Shown here one piece after another: positions 11,547-20,144 of a DNA stretch of 29,410 nucleotides (its first letter is position 1; the number at the start of each line of letters is the position of its first letter). The stretch lies in contig NW_027018415.1 in NCBI RefSeq assembly GCF_032854445.1, positions 1 through 29,410 on the forward strand. Reading direction: 5' to 3'. The position numbers and the translations under genes are program-made. The stretch comes from Liolophura sinensis. Its lineage: Eukaryota > Mollusca > Polyplacophora > Chitonida > Chitonidae. The notes under the pieces were generated by a model that saw only the letters and a program-made list of their open reading frames with translations, searched no databases and was not told the DNA's origin.

Positions 11547-12095
11547 CAAAAATGCAAAAGTGGAAAAACTGTTCCAGTGCTGCTGGTAAGAGGCTAATCC
11601 GACGTATTTTGTGACGAGAAATCGAATGATGCAAACCGCGTTGCTGTCCGACCAATACTTTTGGCTGTAGTGACAATTGAATGATCATTTATGTCATAAT
11701 CACGTGCCCAGCAACGGCTCTTACTCCATGGAAACCAGGGAAATTTGAAATTTTTCAACAACTGCCGATGCCTGGCTCAATTCCGCAACTTTTGGCACCT
11801 TACTGAAGTGGGTCAGTGTTCAGTTTTACTTTTTACAGCAGACTGTATCAAGTACCTTGTGTTTATCACGTACAAATGGTGTGGTTTTTCTACACGTAGA
11901 TAAAGACATTGAGATTGTCTTGCACTTAGAAGTAAGACAATTGCTGGGTGAGTTAAATGGACTTGGCCCAAAGATTTCAGGTCTTCTGGGCTACCGAAGG
12001 GCACATAACTTATAGTCAAAAGTTGAATATAGTAATGACCAGTCGCGATTGTACAGAGTACAGTGTAGCCGATTTCAATTAACAAAAAGACCAGG
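11547..12095 (+). repeat. Satellite monomer 22 (alpha, G/CAG), 549 bp
   Basis: Copy of unit 16 with its private changes. The one difference seen is cttgcactt for cttggactt. Confidence 0.97.
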
Positions 12096-12644
12096 CAAAA
12101 ATGCAAAAGTAGAAAAACTGTTCCAGTGCTGCTGGTAAGAGGCTAATCCGATGTATTTTGTGACGAGAAATCGAATGGTGCAAACCGCGTTGCTCTCCGA
12201 CCAATACTTTTGGCTGTAGCGACAATTCAATGATCATTGATGTCATAATCACGTGCACAGCAACGGCTCTTACTCCATGGAAACAAGGGAAATTGGCAAT
12301 TTTTCAACAGCTGCCGATACCTGGCCCAATTCCGCATCTTTTGGCACCTTATTCATGTGGGTCTGTGGTCAGTTGTACTTTTTACAGCAGACTGTATCAA
12401 GTACCTTTTTTTTTTTATGTACAAATGGTCTGGTCTTTCTACACATAGATAAAGACATTGAGATTGTCTTGGAGTAAGAAGTAAGACAATTGCTGGGTGA
12501 GTTAAATGGGCTTAGCCCAAAGATTTGACGTCTTCTGGGCTACCGAAGGGCACATAACTTATAGTCAAAAGTTGAATATAGTAATGACCAGTCGCGATTG
12601 TACAGAGTACAGTGTAGCCGATTTCAATTAACAAAAAGACCAGG
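12096..12644 (+). repeat. Satellite monomer 23 (gamma, A/GAC, T-tract), 549 bp
   Basis: Copy of unit 17 with the 11-T run, acacatag and cttggagtaag; it keeps aaacaaggg. Confidence 0.97.
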
Positions 12645-13193
12645 TAAAAATGCAAAAGTGGAAAAACTGTTCCAGTGCTGCTGGTAAGAGGCTAATCCGA
12701 CGTATTTTGTGACGAGAAATCGAATGGTGCAAACCGCGTTGCTCTCCGACCAATACTTTTGGCTGTAGCGACAATTGAATGATCATTTATGTCATAATCA
12801 CGTGCCCAGCAACGGCTCTTACTCCATGGAAACAAGGGAAATTTGCAATTTTTCAACAGCTGCCGATGCCTGGCCCAATTCCTCATCTTTTGGCACCTTA
12901 TAATTGTGGGTCAGTGTTTAGTTGTACTTTTTACAGCAGACTGTATCAAGTACCTTGTGTTTTTCACGTACAAATGGTGTTGTTTTTCTACACGTAGATA
13001 AAGACATTGAGATTGTCTTGCACTTAGAAGTAAGGCAATTGCTGGGTGAGTTAAATGGGCTTAGCCCAAAGATTTTAGGTCTTCTGGGCTACCGAAGGGC
13101 ACATAACTTATAGTCAAAAGTTGAATATGGTAATGACCAGTCGCGATTGTACAGAGTACAGTGTAGCCGATTTCAATTAACAAAAAGACCAGG
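12645..13193 (+). repeat. Satellite monomer 24 (beta, A/TAG), 549 bp
   Basis: Partner of unit 18 but differs at about six sites: ttttggctgtag, aaacaaggg, cttgcactt, aaggcaattg, gattttaggtc and gaatatggtaatg. The 6-unit copy identity drops here. Confidence 0.97.
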
Positions 13194-13742
13194 CAAAAAT
13201 GCAAAAGTGGAAAAACTGTTCCAGTGCTGCTGGTAAGAGGCTAATCCGACGTATTTTGTGACGAGAAATCGAATGGTGCAAACCGCGTTGCTCTCCGACC
13301 AATACGTTTGGCTGTAGTGACAATTGAATGATCATTTATGTCATAATCACGTGCCCAGCAACGGCTCTTACTCCATGGAAACCAGGGAAATTTGCAATTT
13401 ATCAACAGCTGCCGATGCCTGGCCCAATTCCGCATCTTTTGACACCTTATTCATGTGGGTCTGTGGTCAGTTGTACTTTTTACAGCAGACTGTATCAAGT
13501 ACCTTGTGTTTTTTATGTACAAATGGTCTGGTCTTTCTACACATAGATAAAGACATTGAGATTGTCTTGGAGTAAGAAGTAAGACAATTGCTGGGTGAGT
13601 TAAATGGGCTTAGCCCAAAGATTTGACGTCTTCTGGGCTACCGAAGGGCACATAACTTATAGTCAAAAGTTGAATATAGTAATGACCAGTCGCGATTGTA
13701 CAGAGTACAGTGTAGCCGATTTCAATTAACAAAAAGACCAGG
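13194..13742 (+). repeat. Satellite monomer 25 (gamma, A/GAC), 549 bp
   Basis: Mosaic: the 5' half resembles units 26 and 49 (cgtttggctgtagt, gcaatttatc). The 3' part has the unit 17/23 signature (ttatgtac, ggtctggtctttc, acacatag, cttggagtaag) but keeps ttgtgtttttt instead of the T-run. Confidence 0.97.
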
Positions 13743-14291
13743 TAAAAATGCAAAAGTGGAAAAACTGTTCCAGTGCTGCTGGTAAGAGGCTAATCCGACG
13801 TATTTTGTGACGAGAAATCGAATGGTGCAATCCGCGTTGCTCTCCGACCAATACGTTTGGCTGTAGTGACAATTGAATGATCATTTATGTCATAATCACG
13901 TGCCCAGCAACGGCTCTTACTCCATGGAAACCAGGGAAATTTGCAATTTATCAACAGCTGCCGATGCCTGGCTCAATTCCGCATCTTTTGACACCTTATT
14001 CATGTGGGTCTGTGGTCAGTTGTACTTTTTACAGCAGACTGTATCAAGTACCTTGTGTTTTTCACGTACAAATGGTGTGGTTTTTCTACACGTAGATAAA
14101 GACATTGAGATTGTCTTGGACTTAGAAGTAAGACAATTGCTGGGTGAGTTAAACGGGCTTAGCCCAAAGATTTGACGTCTTCTGGGCTACCGAAGGGCAC
14201 ATAACTTATAGTCAAAAGTTGAATATAGTAATGACCAGTCGCGATTGTACAGAGTACAATGTAGCCGATTTCAATTAACAAAAAGACCAGG
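13743..14291 (+). repeat. Satellite monomer 26 (gamma, A/GAC), 549 bp
   Basis: caatccgcg, cgtttggctgtagt, gcaatttatc, ttttgacacc (shared with 25), gtgtgg. Private: gttaaacgggc and gtacaatgtag. Confidence 0.97.
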
Positions 14292-14840
14292 TAAAAATGC
14301 AAAAGTGGAAAAATTGTTCCAGTGCTGTTGGTAAGAGGCTAATCCGACGTATTTTGTGACGAGAAATCGAATGGTGCAAACCGCGTTGCTCTCTGACCAA
14401 TACTTTTGGCTGTAGCGACAATTGCATGATTATTTATGTCATAATCACGTGCCCAGCAACGGCTCTTACTCCATGGAAACAAGGGAAATTTGCAATTTTT
14501 CAACAGCTGCCGATGCCTGGCTCAATTCCGCATCTTTTGGCACCTTATTCATGTGGGTCTGTGGTCAGTTGTACTTTTTACAGCAGACTGTATCAAGTAC
14601 CTTGTGTTTTTCACGTACAAATGGTGTTGTTTTTCTACACGTAGATAAAGACATTGAGATTGTCTTGGACTTAGAAGTAAGACAATTGCTGGGTGAGTTA
14701 AATGGGCTTGACCCAAAGATTTCAGGTCTTCTGGGCTACCGAAGGGCACATAACTTATAGTCAAAAGTTGAATATAGTAATGACCAGTCGCGATTGTACA
14801 GAGTACAGTGTAGCCGATTTCAATTAACAAAAAGACCAGG
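14292..14840 (+). repeat. Satellite monomer 27 (gamma, mixed block 2), 549 bp
   Basis: attgttcc, gctgttggtaag, gctctctgacc, gcatgattattt and aaacaaggg, as in units 50 and 53. Block 2 is cttgaccc followed by tttcaggt. Confidence 0.97.
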
Positions 14841-15389
14841 TAAAAATGCAAAAGTGGAAAAACTGTTCCAGTGCTGCTGGTAAGAGGCTAATCCGATGTA
14901 TTTTGTGACGAGAAATCGAATGGTGCAAACCGCGTTGCTCTCCGACCAATACTTTTGGCTGTAGTGACAATTGAATGATCATTTATGTCATAATCACGTG
15001 CCCAGCAACGGCTCTTACTCCATGGAAACAAGGGAAATTGGCAATTTTTCAACAGCTGCCGATGCCTGGCTCAATTCCGCATCTTTTGGCACCTTATTCA
15101 TGTGGGTCTGTGGTCAGTTGTACTTTTTACAGCAGACTGTATCAAGTACCTTGTGTTTTTCACGTACAAATGGTGTTGTTTTTCTACACGTAGATAAAGA
15201 CATTGAGATTGTCTTGGACTTAGAAGTAAGACAATTGCTGGGTGAGTTAAATGGGCTTGGCCCAAAGATTTCAGGTCTTCTGGGCTACCGAAGGGCACAT
15301 AACTTATAGTCAAAAGTTGAATATAGTAATGACCAGTCGCGATTGTACAGAGTACAGTGTAGCCGATTTCAATTAACAAAAAGACCAGG
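14841..15389 (+). repeat. Satellite monomer 28 (gamma, G/CAG), 549 bp
   Basis: ccgatgtatt, tagtgac, aaacaagggaaattgg, gtgttg. Like units 35, 40 and 47 it is followed by a unit starting with gtgcgaaaactg, so this junction is shared. Confidence 0.97.
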
Positions 15390-15938
15390 CAAAAATGCAA
15401 AAGTGCGAAAACTGTTCCAGTGTTGCTGGTAAGAGGCTAATCCGACGTATTTTGTGAGGAGAAATCGAATGGTGCAAACCGCGTTGCTCTCCGACCAATA
15501 CTTTTGGCTGTAGTGACAATTGAATGATCATTTATGTCATAATCACGTGCCCAGCAACGGCTCTTACTCCATGGAAACCAGGGAAATTTGCAATTTTTCA
15601 ACAGCTGCCGATGCCTGGCTCAATTCCGCATCTTTTGGCACCTTATTCATGTGGGTCTGTGGTCAGTTGTACTTTTTACAGCAGACTGTATCAAGTACCT
15701 TGTGTTTTTCACGTACAAATGGTGTTGTTTTTCTACACGTAGATAAAGACATTGAGATTGTCTTGGACTTAGAAGTAAGACAATTGCTGGGTGAGTTAAA
15801 TGGGCTTGGCCCAAAGATTTCAGGTCTTCTGGGCTACCGAAGGGCACATAACTTATAGTCAAAAGTTGAATATAGTAATGACCAGTCGCGATTGTACAGA
15901 GTACAGTGTAGCCGATTTCAATTAACAAAAAGACCAGG
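15390..15938 (+). repeat. Satellite monomer 29 (gamma, G/CAG), 549 bp
   Basis: gtgcgaaaactg start (with units 36, 41, 48). Private: agtgttgctgg and tgtgaggag, which remove a CpG. Confidence 0.97.
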
Positions 15939-16487
15939 CAAAAATGCAAAAGTGGAAAAACTGTTCCAGTGCTGCTGGTAAGAGGCTAATCCGACGTATT
16001 TTGTGACGAGAAATCGAATGGTGCAAACCGCGTTGCTCTCCGACCAATACTTTTGGCTGTAGTGACAATTGAATGATCATTTATGTCATAATCACGTGCC
16101 CAGCAACGGCTCTTACTCCATGGAAACCAGGGAAATTTGCAATTTTTCAACAGCTGCCGATGCCTGTCTCAATTCCGCATCTTTTGGCACCTTACTAAAG
16201 TGGGTCAGTGTTCAGTTGTACTTTTTACAGCAGACTGTATCAAGTACCTTGTGTTTTTCACGTACAAATGGTGTGGTTCTTCTACACGTAGATAAAGACA
16301 TTGAGATTGTCTTGGACTTAGAAGTAAGACAATTGCTGGGTGAGTTAAATGGGCTTAGCCCAAAGATTTGACGTCTTCTGGGCTACCGAAGGGCACATAA
16401 CTTATAGTCAAAAGTTGAATATAGTAATGACCAGTCGCGATTGTACAGAGTACAGTGTAGCCGATTTCAATTAACAAAAAGACCAGG
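15939..16487 (+). repeat. Satellite monomer 30 (alpha, A/GAC), 549 bp
   Basis: tagtgac, ctgtctc, gtgggtcag, gtgtgg. Private: ttactaaagtg and gtggttcttc. Otherwise like units 44 and 46. Confidence 0.97.
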
Positions 16488-17035
16488 CAAAAATGCAAAA
16501 GTGGAAAAACTGTTCCAGTGCTGCTGGTAAGAGGCTAATCCGACGTATTTTGTGACGAGAAATCGAATGGTGCAAACCGCGTTGCTCTCCGACCAATACT
16601 TTTGCCTGTAGCGACAATTGAATGATCATTTATGTCATAATCACGTGCCCAGCAACGGCTCTTACTCCATGGAAACCAGGGAAATTTGCAATTTTTCAAC
16701 AGCTGCCGATGCCTGGCCCAATTCCTCATCTTTTGGCACCTTATAATTGTGGGTCAGTGTTTAGTTGTACTTTTTACAGCAGACTGTATCAAGTACCTTG
16801 TGTTTTTCACGTACAAATGGTGTGGTTTTTTCACACGTAGATAAAGACATTGAGATTGTCTTGGACTTAGAAGTAAGACAATTGCTGGGTGAGTTAAATG
16901 GGCTTGGCCCAAAGATTTCAGGTCTTCTGGGCTACCGAAGGGCACATAACTTATAGTCAAAAGTTGAATATAGTAATGACCAGTCGCGATTGTACAGAGT
17001 ACAGTGTAGCCGATTTCAATTAACAAAAAGACCAG
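16488..17035 (+). repeat. Satellite monomer 31 (beta, G/CAG), 548 bp
   Basis: ttttgcctgtag, ctggccc, gtgtggttttttcacacg. It ends 'accag' with one g missing, as does unit 33. First half of the full+short dimer. Confidence 0.97.
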
Positions 17036-17492
17036 CAAAAATGCAAAAGTGGAAAAATTGTTCCAGTGCTGCTGGTAAGAGGCTAATCCGACGTATTTTG
17101 TGACGAGAAATCGAATGGTGCAAACCGCGTTTGCTCTCCGACCAATACGTTTGGCTGTAGTGACAATTGAATGATCAATTCCACATCTTTTGGTACCTTA
17201 CTGAAGTGAGTCAGTGTTCAGTTGTACTTTTTACAGCAGACTGTATCAAGTACCTTGTGTTTTTCACGTACAAATGGTGTGGTTTTCCTACACGTAGATA
17301 AAGACATTGAGATTGTCTTGGACTTAGAAGTAAGACAATTGCTGGGTGAGTTAAATGGGCTTAGCCCAAAGATTTGACGTCTTCTGGGCTACCGAAGGGC
17401 ACATACTTATAGTCAAAAGTTGAATATAGTAATGACCAGTCGCGATTGTACAGAGTACAGTGTAGCCGATTTCAATTAACAAAAAGACCAGG
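17036..17492 (+). repeat. Short satellite monomer 32 (alpha, A/GAC), 457 bp
   Basis: Lacks monomer positions 142-233: 'gatca' at 17173-17177 joins directly to attccacatc. A 3-bp 'tca' occurs at both ends of the lost segment. It also carries cgtttggctgtagt, ggtacc and ttttcctacac, which mark the short lineage. Confidence 0.97.
17173..17182. other. 92-bp deletion junction of the short monomers
   Basis: In full units 'gatca' is followed by tttatgtcat and, 92 bp later, a 'tca' precedes attccgcatc. In short units gatca runs straight into attccacatc. The same join is at 20831-20840 and, with one c lost, at 18181-18189. The 3-bp tca at both edges suggests microhomology-mediated or slippage deletion, once, followed by amplification. 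Confidence 0.93.
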
Positions 17493-18042
17493 CAAAAATG
17501 CAAAAGTGGAAAAACTGTTCCAGTGCTGCTGGTAAGAGGCTAATCCGACGTATTTTGTGACGAGAAATCGAATGGTGCAAACCGCGTTGCTCTCCGACCA
17601 ATACTTTTGCCTGTAGCGACAATTGAATGATCATTATGTCATAATCACGTGCCCAGCAACGGCTCTTACACCATGGAAACCAGGGAAATTTGCAATTTTT
17701 CAACAGCTGCCGATGCCTGGCCCAATTCCTCATCTTTTTGGCACCTTATAATTGTGGGTCAGTGTTTAGTTGTACTTTTTACAGCAGACTGTATCAAGTA
17801 CCTTGTGTTTTTCACGTACAAATGGTGTGGTTTTTCCACACGTAGATAAAGACATTGAGATTGTCTTGGACTTAGAAGTAAGACAATTGCTGGGTGAGTT
17901 AAATGGGCTTGGCCCAAAGATTTCAGGTCTTCTGGGCTACCTGAAGGGCACATAACTTATAGTCAAAAGTTGAATATAGTAATGACCAGTCGCGATTGTA
18001 CAGAGTACAGTGTAGGCCGATTTCAATTAACAAAAAGACCAG
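17493..18042 (+). repeat. Satellite monomer 33 (beta, G/CAG), 550 bp
   Basis: Near copy of unit 31, with gatcattatg, ttacaccatgg, catctttttgg, ctacctgaaggg and tgtaggccg. It has gtgtggtttttccacac, a perfect 6-bp stem. Confidence 0.96.
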
Positions 18043-18498
18043 CAAAAATGCAAAAGTGGAAAAAATTGTTCCAGTGCTGCTGGTAAGAGGCTAATCGACG
18101 TATTTTGTGACGAGAAATCGAATGGTGCAAACCGCGTTGCTCCTCCCGACCAATACGTTTGGCTGTAGTGACAATTGAATGATCAATTCACATCTTTTGG
18201 TACCTTACTGAAGTGAGTCAGTGTTCAGTTGTACTTTTTACAGCAGACTGTATCAAGTACCTTGTGTTTTTCACGTACAAATGGTGTGGTTTCCTACACG
18301 TAGATAAAGACATTGAGATTGTCTTGGACTTAGAAGTAAGACAATTGCTGGGTGAGTTAAATGGGCTTAGCCCAAAGATTTGACGTCTTCTGGGCTACCG
18401 AAGGCACATAACTTATAGTCAAAAGTTGAATATAGTAATGACCAGTCGCGATTGTACAGAGTACAGTGTAGCCGATTTCAATTAACAAAAAGACCAGG
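18043..18498 (+). repeat. Short satellite monomer 34 (alpha, A/GAC), 456 bp
   Basis: Same 92-bp deletion (junction tca at 18183-18185) and lineage marks as unit 32. Noisy: ctaatcgacg, gctcctcccgacc, aattcacatc, ggtttccta, gaaggcac. It ends the dimer repeat and begins the 5-unit block. Confidence 0.96.
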
Positions 18499-19046
18499 TA
18501 AAAATGCAAAAGTGGAAAAACTGTTCCAGTGCTGCTGGTAAGAGGCTAATCCGACGTATTTTGTGACGAGAATCGAATGGTGCAAACCGCGTTGCTCTCC
18601 GACCAATACTTTTGCCTGTAGCGACAATTGAATGATCATTTATGTCATAATCACGTGCCCAGCAACGGCTCTTACTCCATGGAAACCAGGGAAATTTGCA
18701 ATTTTTCAACAGCTGCCGATGCCTGGCTCAATTCCGCATCTTTTGGCACCTTATTCATGTGGGTCTGTGGTCAGTTGTACTTTTTACAGCAGACTGTATC
18801 AAGTACCTTGTGTTTTTCACGTACAAATGGTGTTGTTTTTCTACACGTAGATAAAGACATTGAGATTGTCTTGGACTTAGAAGTAAGACAATTGCTGGGT
18901 GAGTTAAATGGGCTTGGCCCAAAGATTTCAGGTCTTCTGGGCTACCGAAGGGCACATAACTTATAGTCAAAAGTTGAATATAGTAATGACCAGTCGCGAT
19001 TGTACAGAGTACAGTGTAGCCGATTTCAATTAACAAAAAGACCAGG
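18499..19046 (+). repeat. Satellite monomer 35 (gamma, G/CAG), 548 bp
   Basis: ttttgcctgtag, ctggctc, gtgttg; one a missing in gagaatcg. Partner of unit 40. Confidence 0.97.
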
Positions 19047-19595
19047 CAAAAATGCAAAAGTGCGAAAACTGTTCCAGTGCTGCTGGTAAGAGGCTAATCC
19101 GACGTATTTTGTGACGAGAAATCGAATGGTGCAAACCGCGTTGCTCTCCGACCAATACTTTTGCCTGTAGCGACAATTGAATGATCATTTATGTCATAAT
19201 CACGTGCCCAGCAACGGCTCTTACTCCATGGAAACCAGGGAAATTTGCAATTTTTCAACAGCTGCCGATGCCTGGCCCAATTCCTCATCTTTTGGCACCT
19301 TATAATTGTGGGTCAGTGTTTAGTTGTACTTTTTACAGCAGACTGTATCAAGTACCTTGTGTTTTTCACGTACAAATGGTGTGGTTTTTCTACACGTAGA
19401 TAAAGACATTGAGATTGTCTTGGACTTAGAAGTAAGACAATTGCTGGGTGAGTTAAATGGGCTTGGCCCAAAGATTTCAGGTCTTCTGGGCTACCGAAGG
19501 GCACATAACTTATAGTCTAAAGTTGAATATAGTAATGACCAGTCGCGATTGTACAGAGTACAGTGTAGCCGATTTCAATTAACAAAAAGACCAGG
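19047..19595 (+). repeat. Satellite monomer 36 (beta, G/CAG), 549 bp
   Basis: gtgcgaaaactg, ttttgcctgtag, ctggccc and the rare tagtctaaag. Partner of unit 41. Confidence 0.97.
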
Positions 19596-19749
19596 CAAAA
19601 ATGCAAAAGTGGAAAAATTGTTCCAGTGCTGCTGGTAAGAGGCTAATCCGACGTATTTTGTGACGAGAAATCGAATGGTGCAAACCGCGTTGCTCTCCGA
19701 CCAATACTTTTGGCTGTAGTGACAATTGAATGATCATTTATGTCATAAT

Positions 19750-19755
19750 CACGTG
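19750..19755. promoter_or_regulatory. CACGTG palindrome (E-box-like), once per full monomer; example in unit 37
   Basis: Monomer positions 155-160. Present in essentially every full-length unit (unit 9 is broken by an inserted t) and absent from the three short units because of the deletion. CACGTG is the core bound by many bHLH factors; any binding here is unproven. Confidence 0.35.
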
Positions 19756-19874
19756 CCCAGCAACGGCTCTTACTCCATGGAAACCAGGGAAATTTGCAAT
19801 TTTTCAACAGCTGCCGATGCCTGTCTCAATTCCGCATCTTTTGGTACCTTACTGAAGTGAGTCAGTGTTCAGTT

Positions 19875-19904
19875 GTACTTTTTACAGCAGACTGTATCAA
19901 GTAC
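19875..19904. repeat. 30-bp symmetric imperfect palindrome; example in unit 37
   Basis: Monomer positions 280-309. Outer GTAC arms and inner TACAG/CTGTA arms are each separated by 4 bases around a 4-base centre (caga). 11 of 13 arm positions can pair. It is well kept across the array. Units 3, 5, 16, 22, 38 and 43 change the first GTAC to TTAC, and units 51 and 54 change the right inner arm (ctgttt). Confidence 0.8.
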
Positions 19905-19927
19905 CTTGTGTTTTTCACGTACAAATG

Positions 19928-19944
19928 GTGTGGTTTTTCTACAC
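19928..19944. repeat. GTGTGG/CTACAC stem around a T5 loop; example in unit 37
   Basis: Monomer positions 333-349. The arms pair with one G-T wobble. In units 33 (17825-17841) and 45 (24230-24246) the right arm is CCACAC and the stem is perfect. In the gtgttg units one pair is lost. Confidence 0.6.
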
Positions 19945-19951
19945 GTAGATA

Positions 19952-19970
19952 AAGACATTGAGATTGTCTT
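19952..19970. repeat. Perfect 6-bp hairpin AAGACA/TGTCTT, 7-base loop; example in unit 37
   Basis: Monomer positions 357-375, loop ttgagat. Its right arm is also the left arm of the next hairpin, so the two cannot form together. Confidence 0.75.
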
Positions 19971-19990
19971 GGACTTAGAAGTAAGACAAT
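19963..19990. repeat. Perfect 8-bp hairpin ATTGTCTT/AAGACAAT, 12-base loop; example in unit 37
   Basis: Monomer positions 368-395. The commonest variant in the right arm, aaggcaat, keeps a G-T wobble pair. It overlaps the preceding hairpin by sharing TGTCTT. Confidence 0.75.
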
Positions 19991-20006
19991 TGCTGGGTGA
20001 GTTAAA

Positions 20007-20019
20007 TGGGCTTAGCCCA
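20007..20019. repeat. TGGGCT-t-AGCCCA palindrome (block 2, A haplotype); example in unit 37
   Basis: Monomer positions 412-424. Perfect 6-bp arms in A units. In G units (tgggcttggccca) the arms shorten to 5 bp. Rare units with gacccaa (27, 51, 54) or gattagcc (3) weaken it further. Confidence 0.75.
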
Positions 20020-20099
20020 AAGATTTCAGGTCTTCTGGGCTACCGAAGGGCACATAACTTATAGTCAAAACTTGAATATAGTAATGACCAGTCGCGATT

Positions 20100-20113
20100 G
20101 TACAGAGTACAGT
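20100..20113. repeat. GTACAGA-GTACAGT 7-base tandem pair; example in unit 37
   Basis: Monomer positions 505-518. Present in all units; unit 26 reads gtacaat in the second copy. Confidence 0.6.
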
Positions 20114-20144
20114 GTAGCCGATTTCAATTAACAAAAAGACCGGG

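Larger units (their letters stand above)
6605..13193 (+). repeat. 6-unit higher-order repeat, two copies (6605-9899, 9900-13193)
   Basis: Units 13-17 equal units 19-23 except for three differences I could see over about 2.7 kb: an extra t at about 7267, cttggactt/cttgcactt, and aaacaaagg/aaacaaggg. Units 18 and 24 are the sixth pair but differ at about six sites. Copies are 3,295 and 3,294 bp. This block overlaps the second copy of the 4-unit repeat by two units. Confidence 0.95.
16488..18498 (+). repeat. Full+short dimer, two copies (16488-17492, 17493-18498)
   Basis: Units 31 and 33 are beta with a 'ccag' end. Units 32 and 34 are short. The period is about 1,005 bp. The second copy is rich in one-base indels; the first is nearly clean. 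Confidence 0.93.
19596..20144 (+). repeat. Satellite monomer 37 (alpha, A/CAG recombinant), 549 bp; reference unit
   Basis: Used here for monomer coordinates. attgttcc, tagtgac, ctgtctc, ggtacc, gtgagtcag, cttagccc with tttcaggt, and the private caaaacttg. Counted GC is 229 of 549. Partner of unit 42. Confidence 0.97.

Noticed and set aside
14971-15309. 112-codon + strand frame as a protein-coding gene (repeated in many units)
   Set aside because: It exists only because the satellite recurs. Indels and the tttgacg stop truncate it in many units. No domain, signal or splice structure is recognisable, and an equally long frame overlaps it on the other strand.
17168-17185. Short monomer junction as a transposon excision or attachment site
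   Set aside because: A plain 92-bp deletion with 3-bp microhomology explains it fully. The same join with the same linked variants in all three units indicates copying, not repeated excision.
19708-19722. Pol III box A-like tggctgtagtga, suggesting a tRNA-derived repeat
   Set aside because: There is no box B at the right distance downstream. The nearest resemblance (aaatcgaatgg) lies upstream, and no cloverleaf can be drawn.
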